From the NCBI GenBank assembly GCA_947450325.1, contig CANFUT010000020.1:18065-82064 (forward strand): a stretch of DNA of 64,000 nucleotides, written 5' to 3'. This DNA comes from Flavobacteriia bacterium. Lineage in GTDB: Bacteria > Bacteroidota > Bacteroidia > Flavobacteriales_D > Crocinitomicaceae. The notes under the pieces were generated by a model, which saw only the letters and a program-made list of their open reading frames with translations, made no database searches and had not been told where the DNA came from. Made by a program: the position numbers and the translations under genes. How positions within the stretch are numbered: the stretch's first letter is position 1; each line of letters begins with the position of its first letter. Shown piece by piece: positions 42,854 through 51,279 of the stretch.

Positions 42854-44380
42854 ATGGAAATGACCAATCACTTTGGCTTAATCATTTTAGACGGATGGGG
42901 AATCGGTGATCATTCTAAATCGGATGCGGTTTACAATGCCAATACTCCGTTTATGGATGCTTTGATGGCCAAATACCCAACGGCGCAATTGAAAACTTGC
43001 GGTGAAGATGTTGGTCTACCCGAAGGTCAGATGGGAAATTCTGAAGTGGGACATTTGAATATAGGCGCTGGAAGAATTGTTTACCAAGAATTGACGCGCA
43101 TCAATAAATCGATCCGCGAGAAAGAATTTTTCAAAAATGAAGCGCTGATTTTAGCGATGGAAACTGCTAAGAAAAATGATGTTGCACTACATTTAATGGG
43201 TTTGGTTTCCAAAGGTGGCGTGCATTCTTCTCAAGAACACGTATACGCATTGTGTGAAATGGCGCATACATACGGATTGAAAAAAGTTTTCATTCACGCT
43301 TTTACAGATGGTCGTGATTGTGACCCAAAAAGTGGTTTGGGATTCATACAAGAATTGGAACAAAATATCGCAAAAACTACTGGGAAAATTGCTTCGGTTA
43401 TCGGTCGCTATTACGCAATGGACAGAGATACACGCTGGGAAAGAGTGAAAAAAGCTTACGATTTGATGGTTCACGGAACTGGTCAAGCTTTTCCTTCAGC
43501 AAGTGAAGCGATTGAAGCTGCGTATGCCGCAAACATTACGGATGAATTTATCGAACCTGCTGTTATCACTGAAAACGGAAATCCTATTACTACGATTCAA
43601 GACGGAGATGTGTTGATTTCATTCAACTTTAGAACAGACAGACCGCGTGAAATCGTGACAACCTTGACTCAAAAAGATTTTCATGAATTCAATATGCATG
43701 CTCTTGATTTGCATTTATTTACAATGACAAATTACGATGCAACTTATAAAAATGTCCATGTAATTTTCGACAAAGACAATTTGCAAAACACCTTGGGAGA
43801 AGTCCTTTCAAAATTAGACCGTACACAAGTTCGGATTGCCGAAACGGAGAAATATCCGCACGTAACTTTCTTTTTCAGTGGAGGAAGAGAAGAAACATTC
43901 AGAGATGAAAGTCGGTTGATGGTCAATTCTCCTAAAGTAGCGACCTACGATTTGCAACCTGAAATGAGTGCTTTTGGCGTACGAGATACAATAATCAAAA
44001 GCATGGAAACAGATAAACCGAATTTTTTCTGTCTAAACTTTGCGAATCCAGACATGGTTGGTCATACTGGCGTTTATGAAGCGATTGTAAAAGCAGTGGA
44101 AACGGTAGATTCTTGTCTGCAAGCTGTGGTTGAATGTGGACAAAAATTAGGCTATGAATTCTTGGTCATCGCTGACCATGGAAATGCAGATTTTGCGATA
44201 AATCCTGATGGTTCGCCAAATACAGCACATTCTTTGAATCCAGTTCCAGTAGTTTTGGTGACGGAAAATCACTTGAAACTGAACAATGGAATTTTAGCGG
44301 ATGTTGCACCCACGATTTTGAATCGCATGGGTATGGCAGCACCTATGGAAATGACAGGAAGAAGTTTGGTAGAATATTAA
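42854..44380 (+). CDS. gpmI: 2,3-bisphosphoglycerate-independent phosphoglycerate mutase
   Basis: 508 aa, normal length. Binuclear-metal alkaline-phosphatase superfamily: GLIILDGWGIG at the N-terminus, phosphoserine site PEGQMGNSEVGHLNIGAGR, HAFTDGRDCDPKSGLGFI, YPHVTFFFSGGREE, FANPDMVGHTG and VIADHGNAD near the C-terminus. Interconverts 3- and 2-phosphoglycerate in glycolysis. The start could be ATG 42854 or ATG 42860, two codons apart. It lies 22 nt downstream of the histidine kinase and is likely co-transcribed. Confidence 0.96.
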   Translation: MEMTNHFGLIILDGWGIGDHSKSDAVYNANTPFMDALMAKYPTAQLKTCGEDVGLPEGQMGNSEVGHLNIGAGRIVYQELTRINKSIREKEFFKNEALILAMETAKKNDVALHLMGLVSKGGVHSSQEHVYALCEMAHTYGLKKVFIHAFTDGRDCDPKSGLGFIQELEQNIAKTTGKIASVIGRYYAMDRDTRWERVKKAYDLMVHGTGQAFPSASEAIEAAYAANITDEFIEPAVITENGNPITTIQDGDVLISFNFRTDRPREIVTTLTQKDFHEFNMHALDLHLFTMTNYDATYKNVHVIFDKDNLQNTLGEVLSKLDRTQVRIAETEKYPHVTFFFSGGREETFRDESRLMVNSPKVATYDLQPEMSAFGVRDTIIKSMETDKPNFFCLNFANPDMVGHTGVYEAIVKAVETVDSCLQAVVECGQKLGYEFLVIADHGNADFAINPDGSPNTAHSLNPVPVVLVTENHLKLNNGILADVAPTILNRMGMAAPMEMTGRSLVEY

Positions 44381-44834
44381 AACGATTATCGACAAAATAA
44401 TATCTTTTGTTCCTTTTGCTTGATCAAAACGAACCCAAAAATCAAGGCTGAGTCATCAAGTTAAAGCGCAAATCTTTTCCTCAAAGTAAATTTTCTCTCA
44501 GTGCGCTTTATTTTAAAAGCTTCTGAAAACGTGATTTTGTCGGTGATCTACTCCATTAGCATTGCGTAGCTTCCTCCAAAAGTCTACATTTTCAGTGCAC
44601 CTTTAAAAACCTTTCTTCCAAGGCCAAAAATGTACAAAATCGTTATTTAGATCCTAAAAATTACAAATTAAATTAAAAATAAAGTTCTTAACTCTTCTAA
44701 TAATCAGGAGATTTTATTTAATTGGAGAACCTAATAAATCTTTTTTTATGTTTCGATGAACCTTTGATGGTCCGTTGAGTATTACTTTCGAACGCAGAAA
44801 ACGAGGTGCACCTGTTTTTATAAAAATCGAAAGT
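44381..44834. other. 454-nt non-coding region with degenerate palindromes
   Basis: No credible reading frame. TTTTG-CTTGAT-CAAAA (44414-44429) lies inside a longer imperfect palindrome (44405-44440). TAAAGCGCA pairs with TGCGCTTTA (9 bp; 44462-44510) across a 31-nt loop and is followed by TTTTAAAA, possibly a weak terminator for gpmI. A variant -7 element TACTTTCG at 44783-44790 with TTTG at 44763-44766 probably serves the next gene. The first part resembles decayed intergenic repeats. Confidence 0.5.
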
Positions 44835-46748
44835 ATGAGAAAAATCTTTTTTGTTTTATTTTGCTTGCAATCAATCTTATTACAAGCACAAAAACCAGAA
44901 ACTGTTTACAGTGTTGCCCGTGAGCAAAGATCCATGGATTGGTATCTGACACAACAAAAATTGTGGAAAGACGAAACTGTAAAAAACAAATTAAACGCGA
45001 ATGCGTGGTACAATTATTATAGTGCGACACGTGCATTGAAAAATTCTTGTTACGATATTAAAGATCCTGAAGGTTCTGCCAAAAAAAAGGAGGAATTTAT
45101 CAAACAAGGAAATCAAATTGTTGAGGAAGCTTACAAAACCATTCCAAATAGTTTTGAAGCCAATCACATGAAATGGTGGGACGGAAACAACAATCCTGAA
45201 TTGCTGCCTTTCTTGATGAAAGCCTATGAAATTGACCCAAACGATGTCCGTGCTTATGATGATATTATGATTCAATATGAGATACGACGAGACAAAACGA
45301 AGTTCAAACAATTCGCGAATCAATTGTATTTAGCCAATGATTTGCCAGCAAGTTTATTGAATTGGGGTTATAATTTACTCTCAGAACTAGATCAAAATGC
45401 AATTGTCTTTACAGCAGGAGACAATGATACATATGCTGGTTGGACTGTGCAAGGAGCCAAAAATTTTCGAGAAGATGTGACTGTTATCAATTGCTACTTA
45501 ATCACTGACGACGATTACAGAAACAAACTTTTTCAAGAATTACATATTCCAGCACTTGACATCAAAGTAAACAAAGGTCCACAAGAAGATTTGAGCAAAA
45601 ATCAAGAAATTGTATTTGAGCACATTCTAAAAAACAAAGTGGGAATTCCGGTGTATGTATCCACCACGGCGATTTCTTATTTTGAGAACAAGTTTGCAGA
45701 TAATCTATTTTTGACCGGATTGAGTTACAAATACAGTGAAGATAAATTTGACAATATTTCCATCATTCAGCGCAATTATGAAAGCCGCTATTTGTTGGAT
45801 TATTTGAAACAAAACTTCTCTTTTCACCAAATGAATAACCATGCTAAATATTTTGATGAAACATACATTCCTTCGATGTTAAAGCTTTACAAACATTACC
45901 AAGAAAGTGAATCGATTTACAAAATGAAAGCCTTAGAACCATTGATTCTTTCCATCAGCGAAAGCTCCGGACAACAAACTGAAATATTTGAGTTTTTAAG
46001 TCAAAGTAAATCTAATCCGACATTTTTAACTGCTTTGTTGGATTCAAAAACGATTGAGGAAAACATGATTCAAATTTCCAATAAGGTGAAGATGAGCAGA
46101 TATGAAACAACCAATGAAGACTACCAAAAATTTTTAGACAATACGCTTCGTTCCAAACAATTGGATTTGTACAAAATGGTTGTTTACGATTCAAGTCAAT
46201 GGATGAAGAAGTTTCCGCAATCGACGAACGAACCGATGGAATCAAACTACCATTGGCACCCAGCGTATAAAAATTATCCTGTTGTCAATATTTCACACGA
46301 GGCAGCAGTTGCATATTGTGCTTGGCTGACAGAACAATACAATTTACAGCGCAAAAGAAAATATACCAAGGTTGTTTTTCGTTTACCAACTGAGAAAGAG
46401 TGGAAATATGCCGCGGGTGCAGGAAATGAAAATGCAAAATCGGCTTTCGCCAAAGACGACGTAAAAAATGAAAAAGGCTGTTATTTAGCGAATATCAAAA
46501 CTGGAAATAATACATTTTTTGAGGATGGCGCATTTTATACATCAAAAGTCAGTTCTTATTTAGCCAACAAATTGGGATTTTTCAACATGACTGGGAATGT
46601 GGCTGAAATGATTGACAAAAAAGGCGTTGCCAAAGGCGGTTCATGGTATGATACATTTGAAGACAGCGATTTTCAGAAAAAAACAACTTACAGCAATGCT
46701 GATCCAGGAATTGGATTTAGAGTGGTGATGGAAATCATTGAAGAATAG
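44835..46748 (+). CDS. Secreted protein with C-terminal non-catalytic SUMF1/FGE-like domain
   Basis: 637 aa from ATG 44835; in-frame codons upstream (from 44775) lie before or over the putative promoter and lack a signal peptide at the start. Signal peptide about 1-19 (FFVLFCLQSILLQAQ). Residues about 25-400 are a helical region with TPR-like and unknown segments (LPFLMKAYEIDPNDVRAYDD; VFTAGDNDTYAGWTVQGAKN). The SUMF1-like domain occupies about 405-637: MSRYETTNEDYQKFL, YPVVNISHEAAVAYCAWLTE, FRLPTEKEWKYAAGAG, FFNMTGNVAEMIDKKGVAKG, GSWYD and GFRVVMEI. The catalytic cysteine pair of formylglycine-generating enzyme is absent. The 3' end overlaps the following ECF sigma gene. Confidence 0.85.
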   Translation: MRKIFFVLFCLQSILLQAQKPETVYSVAREQRSMDWYLTQQKLWKDETVKNKLNANAWYNYYSATRALKNSCYDIKDPEGSAKKKEEFIKQGNQIVEEAYKTIPNSFEANHMKWWDGNNNPELLPFLMKAYEIDPNDVRAYDDIMIQYEIRRDKTKFKQFANQLYLANDLPASLLNWGYNLLSELDQNAIVFTAGDNDTYAGWTVQGAKNFREDVTVINCYLITDDDYRNKLFQELHIPALDIKVNKGPQEDLSKNQEIVFEHILKNKVGIPVYVSTTAISYFENKFADNLFLTGLSYKYSEDKFDNISIIQRNYESRYLLDYLKQNFSFHQMNNHAKYFDETYIPSMLKLYKHYQESESIYKMKALEPLILSISESSGQQTEIFEFLSQSKSNPTFLTALLDSKTIEENMIQISNKVKMSRYETTNEDYQKFLDNTLRSKQLDLYKMVVYDSSQWMKKFPQSTNEPMESNYHWHPAYKNYPVVNISHEAAVAYCAWLTEQYNLQRKRKYTKVVFRLPTEKEWKYAAGAGNENAKSAFAKDDVKNEKGCYLANIKTGNNTFFEDGAFYTSKVSSYLANKLGFFNMTGNVAEMIDKKGVAKGGSWYDTFEDSDFQKKTTYSNADPGIGFRVVMEIIEE

Positions 46749-47349
46749 AAAATTGAGTAGCAACAATAAATACAGCAAATGCAGCGATGAGGAACTGATG
46801 GTTGAGATCATTGTCCATCATTCCCATCCTGCATTGACTATTCTTCACGAGAGATATAGCAAAAAGCTGTTGGGCTATTTTATCAAAATGTTGCAAAATG
46901 ACCAAGAAAAAGCGCAGGATTTTGTGCAAGACATTTTCTTGAAAATCATCGAAAAAAAGCATTTATTCGATACAGACAAAAAATTCTACACGTGGATTTT
47001 CACGATTGCGAGTAACATGTGTAAATCTGAATACAGAAAACCATTGTTCCAAAGTATTTCGACCGATGAATATGAACTGCAATCAAAAGCAGTATTTAGC
47101 GATGATTTATCTGAAAAAGAAAGGTTTAAACAGATTTACAAAGCAAGTTTGGCGCAACTAGAAGTGCATCATAAAACGACTTTTATTTTAAGATATATGG
47201 AAAAATTCAGTTTGATTGAAATCGCTGAAATTACAGAAACATCTGTCGGTACGGTAAAATCTCGCTTGTTTTACGCAACCAAAAAAATGGCTGAATATCT
47301 CAAAGAATTTGATCCTAGATATGAAAACAACTTATTTAAAATGAATTGA
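46738..47349 (+). CDS. ECF RNA polymerase sigma factor
   Basis: 203 aa. Region 2: SDEELMVEIIVHHSHPALTI, then YFIKMLQNDQEKAQDFVQDI, FLKIIEKKHLF and WIFTIASNMCKSEYRK. Region 4: LRYMEKFSLIEIAEITETSV followed by GTVKSRLFYATKKM. No ATG lies before the conserved start; the options are TTG 46738 (overlapping the SUMF1 gene by 11 nt) or TTG 46753, both implying coupling to the upstream gene. The next gene begins 1 nt after its stop. A second ECF module, independent of the one at 5.3 kb. Confidence 0.88.
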   Translation: MKNRKLSSNNKYSKCSDEELMVEIIVHHSHPALTILHERYSKKLLGYFIKMLQNDQEKAQDFVQDIFLKIIEKKHLFDTDKKFYTWIFTIASNMCKSEYRKPLFQSISTDEYELQSKAVFSDDLSEKERFKQIYKASLAQLEVHHKTTFILRYMEKFSLIEIAEITETSVGTVKSRLFYATKKMAEYLKEFDPRYENNLFKMN

Positions 47350-47350
47350 T

Positions 47351-47962
47351 ATGGACAGAGAATTAGACAAAAACTCAGAAAAATTATTCGATTTAATTGA
47401 GTCAAAAAACTGGAATCAGTTGTCGCAAGAAGAAACGAAATTTGTTTTGTTGCACATGACTGAAGACGAATATCATTTTCAACGCCAAATTTTAGTAGAA
47501 GCGGACGACATTTTTAAAGAAAATCCAGATCCAAAGCCAATAATTTTACCTGTGAGAAAAGCCACGCCCATTTTAGCGATGCGTGTTCCTTTATATCAAA
47601 CCATTTTAGCAGTTGCAGCAACGGTTTTGGTATTTTTAATGTTGTGGCCTAAAAATCAAGAAATCAAACAACCAGTTATTGGTCCAATTGCTCAGCAAAA
47701 ACAAGAGATCAAAACGAATTTCGTACACGACACTGTTGTGAAATACATAACGCTCACGCAAATTGCGGAAAGGGTTGTTTATGATACCATTACAGCGGTT
47801 GTGCAAAGTAATTTTAAATCTGAAGAACCGAGGTTATTTCAAGCAAATAACAATTTGCCATTCTTGGATTTATCGCCTGAAAAACTAGAAGTGAGAGGAA
47901 GTTCGCTCAAAGATGAAAACACCATCGGTTTATTGCCTAAGATGGTCAACACAATCTATTGA
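47351..47962 (+). CDS. Probable anti-sigma factor (single-pass membrane protein)
   Basis: 203 aa, no close match recognised. The N-terminal about 75 residues are charged and helical (LFDLIESKNWNQLSQEETKF, HMTEDEYHFQRQ), followed by one membrane helix at about 82-97 (TILAVAATVLVFLMLW) and a periplasmic tail of about 105 residues rich in valine and threonine. Its position one base after an ECF sigma gene and its topology (cytosolic head, one helix, periplasmic tail) fit an anti-sigma factor. This is inference; no ZAS zinc motif is visible. Confidence 0.7.
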   Translation: MDRELDKNSEKLFDLIESKNWNQLSQEETKFVLLHMTEDEYHFQRQILVEADDIFKENPDPKPIILPVRKATPILAMRVPLYQTILAVAATVLVFLMLWPKNQEIKQPVIGPIAQQKQEIKTNFVHDTVVKYITLTQIAERVVYDTITAVVQSNFKSEEPRLFQANNNLPFLDLSPEKLEVRGSSLKDENTIGLLPKMVNTIY

Positions 47963-48044
47963 TGGGCAATCTGAGCTAAGGATGATTTTAATCATAAAAA
48001 GCACAAAAAAATAGCTATAAAAATAATAAACTGTGTTTATTTCG

Positions 48045-48052
48045 TACTTTTG
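48045..48052 (+). promoter_or_regulatory. -7 element TACTTTTG of the small CSQC protein gene
   Basis: Exact TAnnTTTG; leader about 38 nt to ATG 48094. Confidence 0.55.
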
Positions 48053-48093
48053 TAGCTGTTCAATTGGATTGTCTTTCGTAAAGAAAAAATAGC

Positions 48094-48333
48094 ATGAAAA
48101 AGTACATCATCACATTGGTTTTATCATTGATTTTAATCGGTCAAAACATTTATGCGCAAGGTTGTTCACAATGTAAATTGGTTACAGAACAAGGTTCAGA
48201 AATGGACGAAGCATCTTTTGGAACAAACATGAATACAGGAATCATGTATTTGATGATTATTCCTTATTTGATGATCATGTTTTTATTTAGAAAAAGAATC
48301 ATCGCCTTTTTCAAAGGCTTAATTTCGAAATAG
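48094..48333 (+). CDS. Small exported membrane protein with CxxC motif
   Basis: 79 aa. Signal peptide about 1-21 (LVLSLILIGQNIYAQ), then a cysteine pair GCSQCKLV, a short acidic loop (EQGSEMDEASFGTNMNTG) and a membrane helix at about 51-68 (IMYLMIIPYLMIMFLFRK) with a basic tail. Similar small 'CPMC + helix' proteins occur in Bacteroidota, sometimes near cytochrome oxidase or copper genes, but no such genes are nearby here. A redox or metal role is only a guess. Confidence 0.75.
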   Translation: MKKYIITLVLSLILIGQNIYAQGCSQCKLVTEQGSEMDEASFGTNMNTGIMYLMIIPYLMIMFLFRKRIIAFFKGLISK

Positions 48334-48393
48334 ATACCTTCTGAATTTCTTAAAAGAGATGTAATCAACAAATGCGTTTTAGCAGCTGAATAA

Positions 48394-48888
48394 TCAGGTA
48401 TTTAACCTCATTTTAATTCCAACACTCATCAGAATCAATTTAGAATTATTGATATAAATTGTACTTCCTCCAAAGTGATTGTACCATTTATCTTGCCAAT
48501 AATCTGAATACAATTCATTCTTTGAAAACAAGATGAATTTATCTTTTATTACATATTCCAACTGAAGTCCGACTAACCAGCCGTATCGACGATTTGATCG
48601 GAGGAACCCTCCGATGGTTGGACAAATTCTAAATTTTTTCCCTAACACGAATTTTAGGTAAATAGGTTCGGAAAAAAGTAAATCGCGTTTATTAAAAAGA
48701 ATAAATGGATCAGTATTCAATGAAAAAAAGGCATTTTTAGGTCTGTATTCCAAATTGATACCACATGAGTACGTGTTATTTTGCGTCGGAAACAAACCAA
48801 CATTAAAACCAGCATTTATTGCTTGACCAATAGCGTTTAAGAAAGATACAGTAAACAAAAGGAAGAATAAATGTCTGGTTATTTTCAT
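48394..48888 (-). CDS. Small secreted protein, possible outer-membrane beta-barrel
   Basis: 164 aa. Signal peptide about 1-22 (FLLFTVSFLNAIGQ). The rest alternates polar and hydrophobic residues with aromatic ends (INAGFNVGLFPTQNN, CGINLEYRPKNAFFSL, YGWLVGLQLEYVIKDKFILF, LILMSVGIKMRLNT), as in small outer-membrane beta-barrels. No family recognised. Its ATG lies 25 nt downstream of the 58-aa CxxC gene, so the two are probably an operon. Confidence 0.65.
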   Translation of the reverse strand: MKITRHLFFLLFTVSFLNAIGQAINAGFNVGLFPTQNNTYSCGINLEYRPKNAFFSLNTDPFILFNKRDLLFSEPIYLKFVLGKKFRICPTIGGFLRSNRRYGWLVGLQLEYVIKDKFILFSKNELYSDYWQDKWYNHFGGSTIYINNSKLILMSVGIKMRLNT

Positions 48889-48913
48889 TTTTGAGTGATT
48901 TTATCTTATAAAA

Positions 48914-49090
48914 TTAGCTTCCGCAAGACAAACACTCATCATCGTCTAATTCTGGCTGTAACTCAATCGCTGGATTAAGCATTTTCTTCAAATCGTAAAT
49001 TTGTTGTTGTGTTTCCCCATCTTCGAAAAGATTTCCCGTTAAAAGTGTTTTTAAATGCGCGATTTGCGCTTGGATCTGAGCTTCTTCCAT
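48914..49090 (-). CDS. 58-aa cytosolic protein ending in CxxC (CLSCGS)
   Basis: ATG at 49090, stop TAA at 48914; 58 codons, short enough to be missed by a length cut-off. The sequence opens MEEAQIQAQIAHLKTLLTGN, has QQQIYDLKKMLNPAIELQPE in the middle, and ends LDDDECLSCGS. Two amphipathic helices are likely, then an acidic stretch and a cysteine pair. No signal peptide. Similar short proteins ending in C-x-S-C-G are seen in flavobacteria (memory only). Function unknown; possibly metal or redox. Likely co-transcribed with the downstream barrel-like gene. Confidence 0.7.
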   Translation of the reverse strand: MEEAQIQAQIAHLKTLLTGNLFEDGETQQQIYDLKKMLNPAIELQPELDDDECLSCGS

Positions 49091-49313
49091 AATGCAGTGT
49101 TTCTATAATTGAAGCTTGAAATTACATTTTTTTTGGAAGATTACAAGTAAAAGTTTACAACAAAAATTTGTGGAAAAACGATCCAGATTTTCACTGATTT
49201 TTATCCGATTTACGGAAAGTATAGATAAACCGCGGATGATAAACATTTTTTGAATTTTTCATGTTACTTTTACGGAATAGTGAATTATGCTTTTGAACAT
49301 TCAATTTTTTAAG

Positions 49314-50111
49314 ATGAGACAGTGGTTTTTAGTAGTAGCAATAATCGGAGGATTAACGATTTTAAGTGCTTGCGGAGAAGACAATTCAACCGAGAAAAAA
49401 GGTGAAAAAGTTTCTCAAAAACTCAGCAATGAAGATGCAATAGAGGCAGAAATTGCTGCGATTGAAGAAGAAGTTGTGAAAGCAGATTTGGTTGCACATT
49501 CTCTTAGCTACGCGAAAGAAAACGGAGAAGCAGTGGAAGTATTGGCTCATCTTTCAAAAGACAATGTAATTTTGAAAATCGAAGAAAAATTTTCGGATGG
49601 AAACGGAAAAAACAGCGGTGCGATTACCTATTATCTCAAAGACAAATACCCGTTTGTTACCAAAGAATTATTTGAAGATCTTTCAAATCCAAATGCAGCA
49701 AAATTTGTGGAGCGTGTTTCTTATTACGATAAAAAAGGAAAAGCGATTTCAACAAAAGAAAAACGCGTGAATTACCAAGAAGAATTGCCAAATGTTTCGT
49801 TCATTTCGGTTCCGTTAAAAACCTGTTCTATTGACAGAGCGATGCGCGTGTTAGAACAAAAAGGCGATTTCGAAACCACCTTTCAAGGATTTGCCATTAC
49901 TGAAGCTTTAAATTATTTAATTGTAGGTCAGCCAGGTGAAGATGGTTATTCTAGTGCATTAAGGGTTGAAGTGGAGGATAATTTCATCAAAGATGCCTTG
50001 AGAAATCAACAAAAATATCTAAACAAAAAATGTCGCGTATCTTTCCAAATTACTGAAAACTCAGGATTTGAATATCAATTGTACACTGGTGCAAGTTGGA
50101 GTGAAAAATAA
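49314..50111 (+). CDS. Lipoprotein, unknown function
   Basis: 265 aa from ATG 49314, chosen over ATG 49287 because it starts the signal peptide (MRQWFLVVAIIGGLTILSAC) with lipobox LSAC. A charged Glu/Lys-rich helical linker (about 25-55, EAEIAAIEEEVVKADLVAHS) is followed by a beta-rich domain (about 55-265) with YLKDKYPFVTKELFEDLSN and ITENSGFEYQLYTGASWSEK. No family recognised. A TACTTTTA -7-like element lies at 49265-49272. Ends at a strong bidirectional terminator. Confidence 0.78.
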   Translation: MRQWFLVVAIIGGLTILSACGEDNSTEKKGEKVSQKLSNEDAIEAEIAAIEEEVVKADLVAHSLSYAKENGEAVEVLAHLSKDNVILKIEEKFSDGNGKNSGAITYYLKDKYPFVTKELFEDLSNPNAAKFVERVSYYDKKGKAISTKEKRVNYQEELPNVSFISVPLKTCSIDRAMRVLEQKGDFETTFQGFAITEALNYLIVGQPGEDGYSSALRVEVEDNFIKDALRNQQKYLNKKCRVSFQITENSGFEYQLYTGASWSEK

Positions 50112-50135
50112 ATCAAGAAAAACTTAAACGCATAA

Positions 50136-50165
50136 AAAAAGCCTGAAGATCACTTCAGGCTTTTT
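50136..50165. terminator. Bidirectional terminator
   Basis: Perfect 13-bp stem AAAAAGCCTGAAG / CTTCAGGCTTTTT with an ATCA loop. It has A runs on one side and T runs on the other, so it can stop transcription from both convergent genes. Confidence 0.92.
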
Positions 50166-50168
50166 GCT

Positions 50169-50393
50169 TTAGTATGAATATGCAGAGCAAAGATGTCTGT
50201 TTTTTTTCTTTTTCTTTTTCTTCATTTTTCTGTCTTTGGCATCAGAAGTAGATTCTGTTCCTTGTGACATTTCAAAACCATTTGAATTGATTGAAGAAGT
50301 TTGTTTGATTGGAGCAGCCATAGAAGCGTTGATTCCAATAATGAAGCATAAAAATAAAATGCTTGCCGTAATTTTGTTTTTCATGTTTTTCAT
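50169..50393 (-). CDS. Small secreted Lys-rich protein
   Basis: 74 aa. Signal peptide about 1-27 (ITASILFLCFIIGINASMA), a Ser/Thr/Gln-rich middle (SSINSNGFEMSQGTESTS), then a strongly basic tail with seven consecutive lysines after RKM, followed by NRHLCSAYSY. It ends three bases before a shared terminator, supporting expression. The A/G homopolymer coding the lysines (50198-50225) could be length-variable. Start either ATG 50393 or ATG 50384. Function unknown. Confidence 0.65.
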   Translation of the reverse strand: MKNMKNKITASILFLCFIIGINASMAAPIKQTSSINSNGFEMSQGTESTSDAKDRKMKKKKKKKNRHLCSAYSY

Positions 50394-50474
50394 AGCTGGT
50401 AATTTTTGGTTTATATAACTCTAAACTTACAAAAAAAGTTACAAAAAATCAAGAAAAAGTTAAATTATTTTCTC

Positions 50475-51197
50475 TTAAAAAGTTGCTTTCGCGTAGTTTT
50501 CTAGGATTTCGTCATGCTTTTTCCTCAAAAAAAGTAGGTTTTGATTGATTTCTTCTTCCGTTCTACAACGTGGAAAGGGAGCTTCAATAAAATACGACTC
50601 AACGACATTGTTTGAATTCAATTCTGCAAAAAAGAAAACTATTTTGGCATCAATTTTCCCACAAAGCTTCATTATGTTGGGAGAATATTCCCCGGTCTCT
50701 CCATCGTCAATCATCAAAACCAAGTTGCCTTTATTTTGAAGAACTGTTTTTGCTTTTAACAAGGAGAATGAATTCTTTGCGATAATTGGAACTTTATTTG
50801 TAATTCCCCAAACCGACATTTGATTAATTGCTGGAGGTACACCGACAACAGCCGCAGTTAATTCTATGCGATTATCAATCAAACCTCGCAAAGAAACTTT
50901 TACCAATGGAACATGCACCGAAACTAAAATGATTCCGCAATCGGCAGTTAAATATTCCAATCCATTAAGGTGATAAGGAATATGGAAATACTTTTGTTCT
51001 CTCGTCATCAAGGCCAAGTAGGAATTTAAATCTTGGGCTTTAAAGAATCCTTTTGACTTCTTTTTTGATCGAAAAGGGATGAAAAATCTAGAAAGATTAG
51101 TCATTAAAATAGCGATTTTGTACCACTTTGATTCAGAAAATAGCTTCGTAACAATTTTAATCGTAACAATCTTAATATTCCTTTTAAGTTTTGTCAA
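50475..51197 (-). CDS. Putative acyltransferase-like (LPLAT/LpxL-like) protein
   Basis: 240 aa, soluble or peripheral, with basic N-terminus. Segments GIILVSVHVPLVKV (His in the position of the LPLAT HxxxD/E motif, but without the acidic partner), VVGVPPAI, VPIIAKNSFSLLKAKTVLQN, GNLVLMIDDGETGEYSPNIM and KIVFFFAELNSNN follow the strand/helix order of LpxL-like lipid A acyltransferases. The match is remote and the catalytic motif looks incomplete, so function is uncertain. The start is TTG 51197, 17 nt after a predicted transcription start; the first ATG is at residue 32. Confidence 0.55.
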   Translation of the reverse strand: MTKLKRNIKIVTIKIVTKLFSESKWYKIAILMTNLSRFFIPFRSKKKSKGFFKAQDLNSYLALMTREQKYFHIPYHLNGLEYLTADCGIILVSVHVPLVKVSLRGLIDNRIELTAAVVGVPPAINQMSVWGITNKVPIIAKNSFSLLKAKTVLQNKGNLVLMIDDGETGEYSPNIMKLCGKIDAKIVFFFAELNSNNVVESYFIEAPFPRCRTEEEINQNLLFLRKKHDEILENYAKATF

Positions 51198-51217
51198 ATC
51201 GTAATATTTTTGGATTT

Positions 51218-51250
51218 CAAATTTACTTAAAGATAGAAGAAACTAAACAA
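51218..51250 (-). promoter_or_regulatory. Promoter for the LPLAT-like gene (TTG-N22-TAAATTTG)
   Basis: On the reverse strand TTG 51250-51248 and TAAATTTG 51225-51218. The start near 51214 supports TTG 51197 as initiator. Confidence 0.55.
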
Positions 51251-51279
51251 GAAGAAAAAGAAATCGCTCAAAAAATAGC

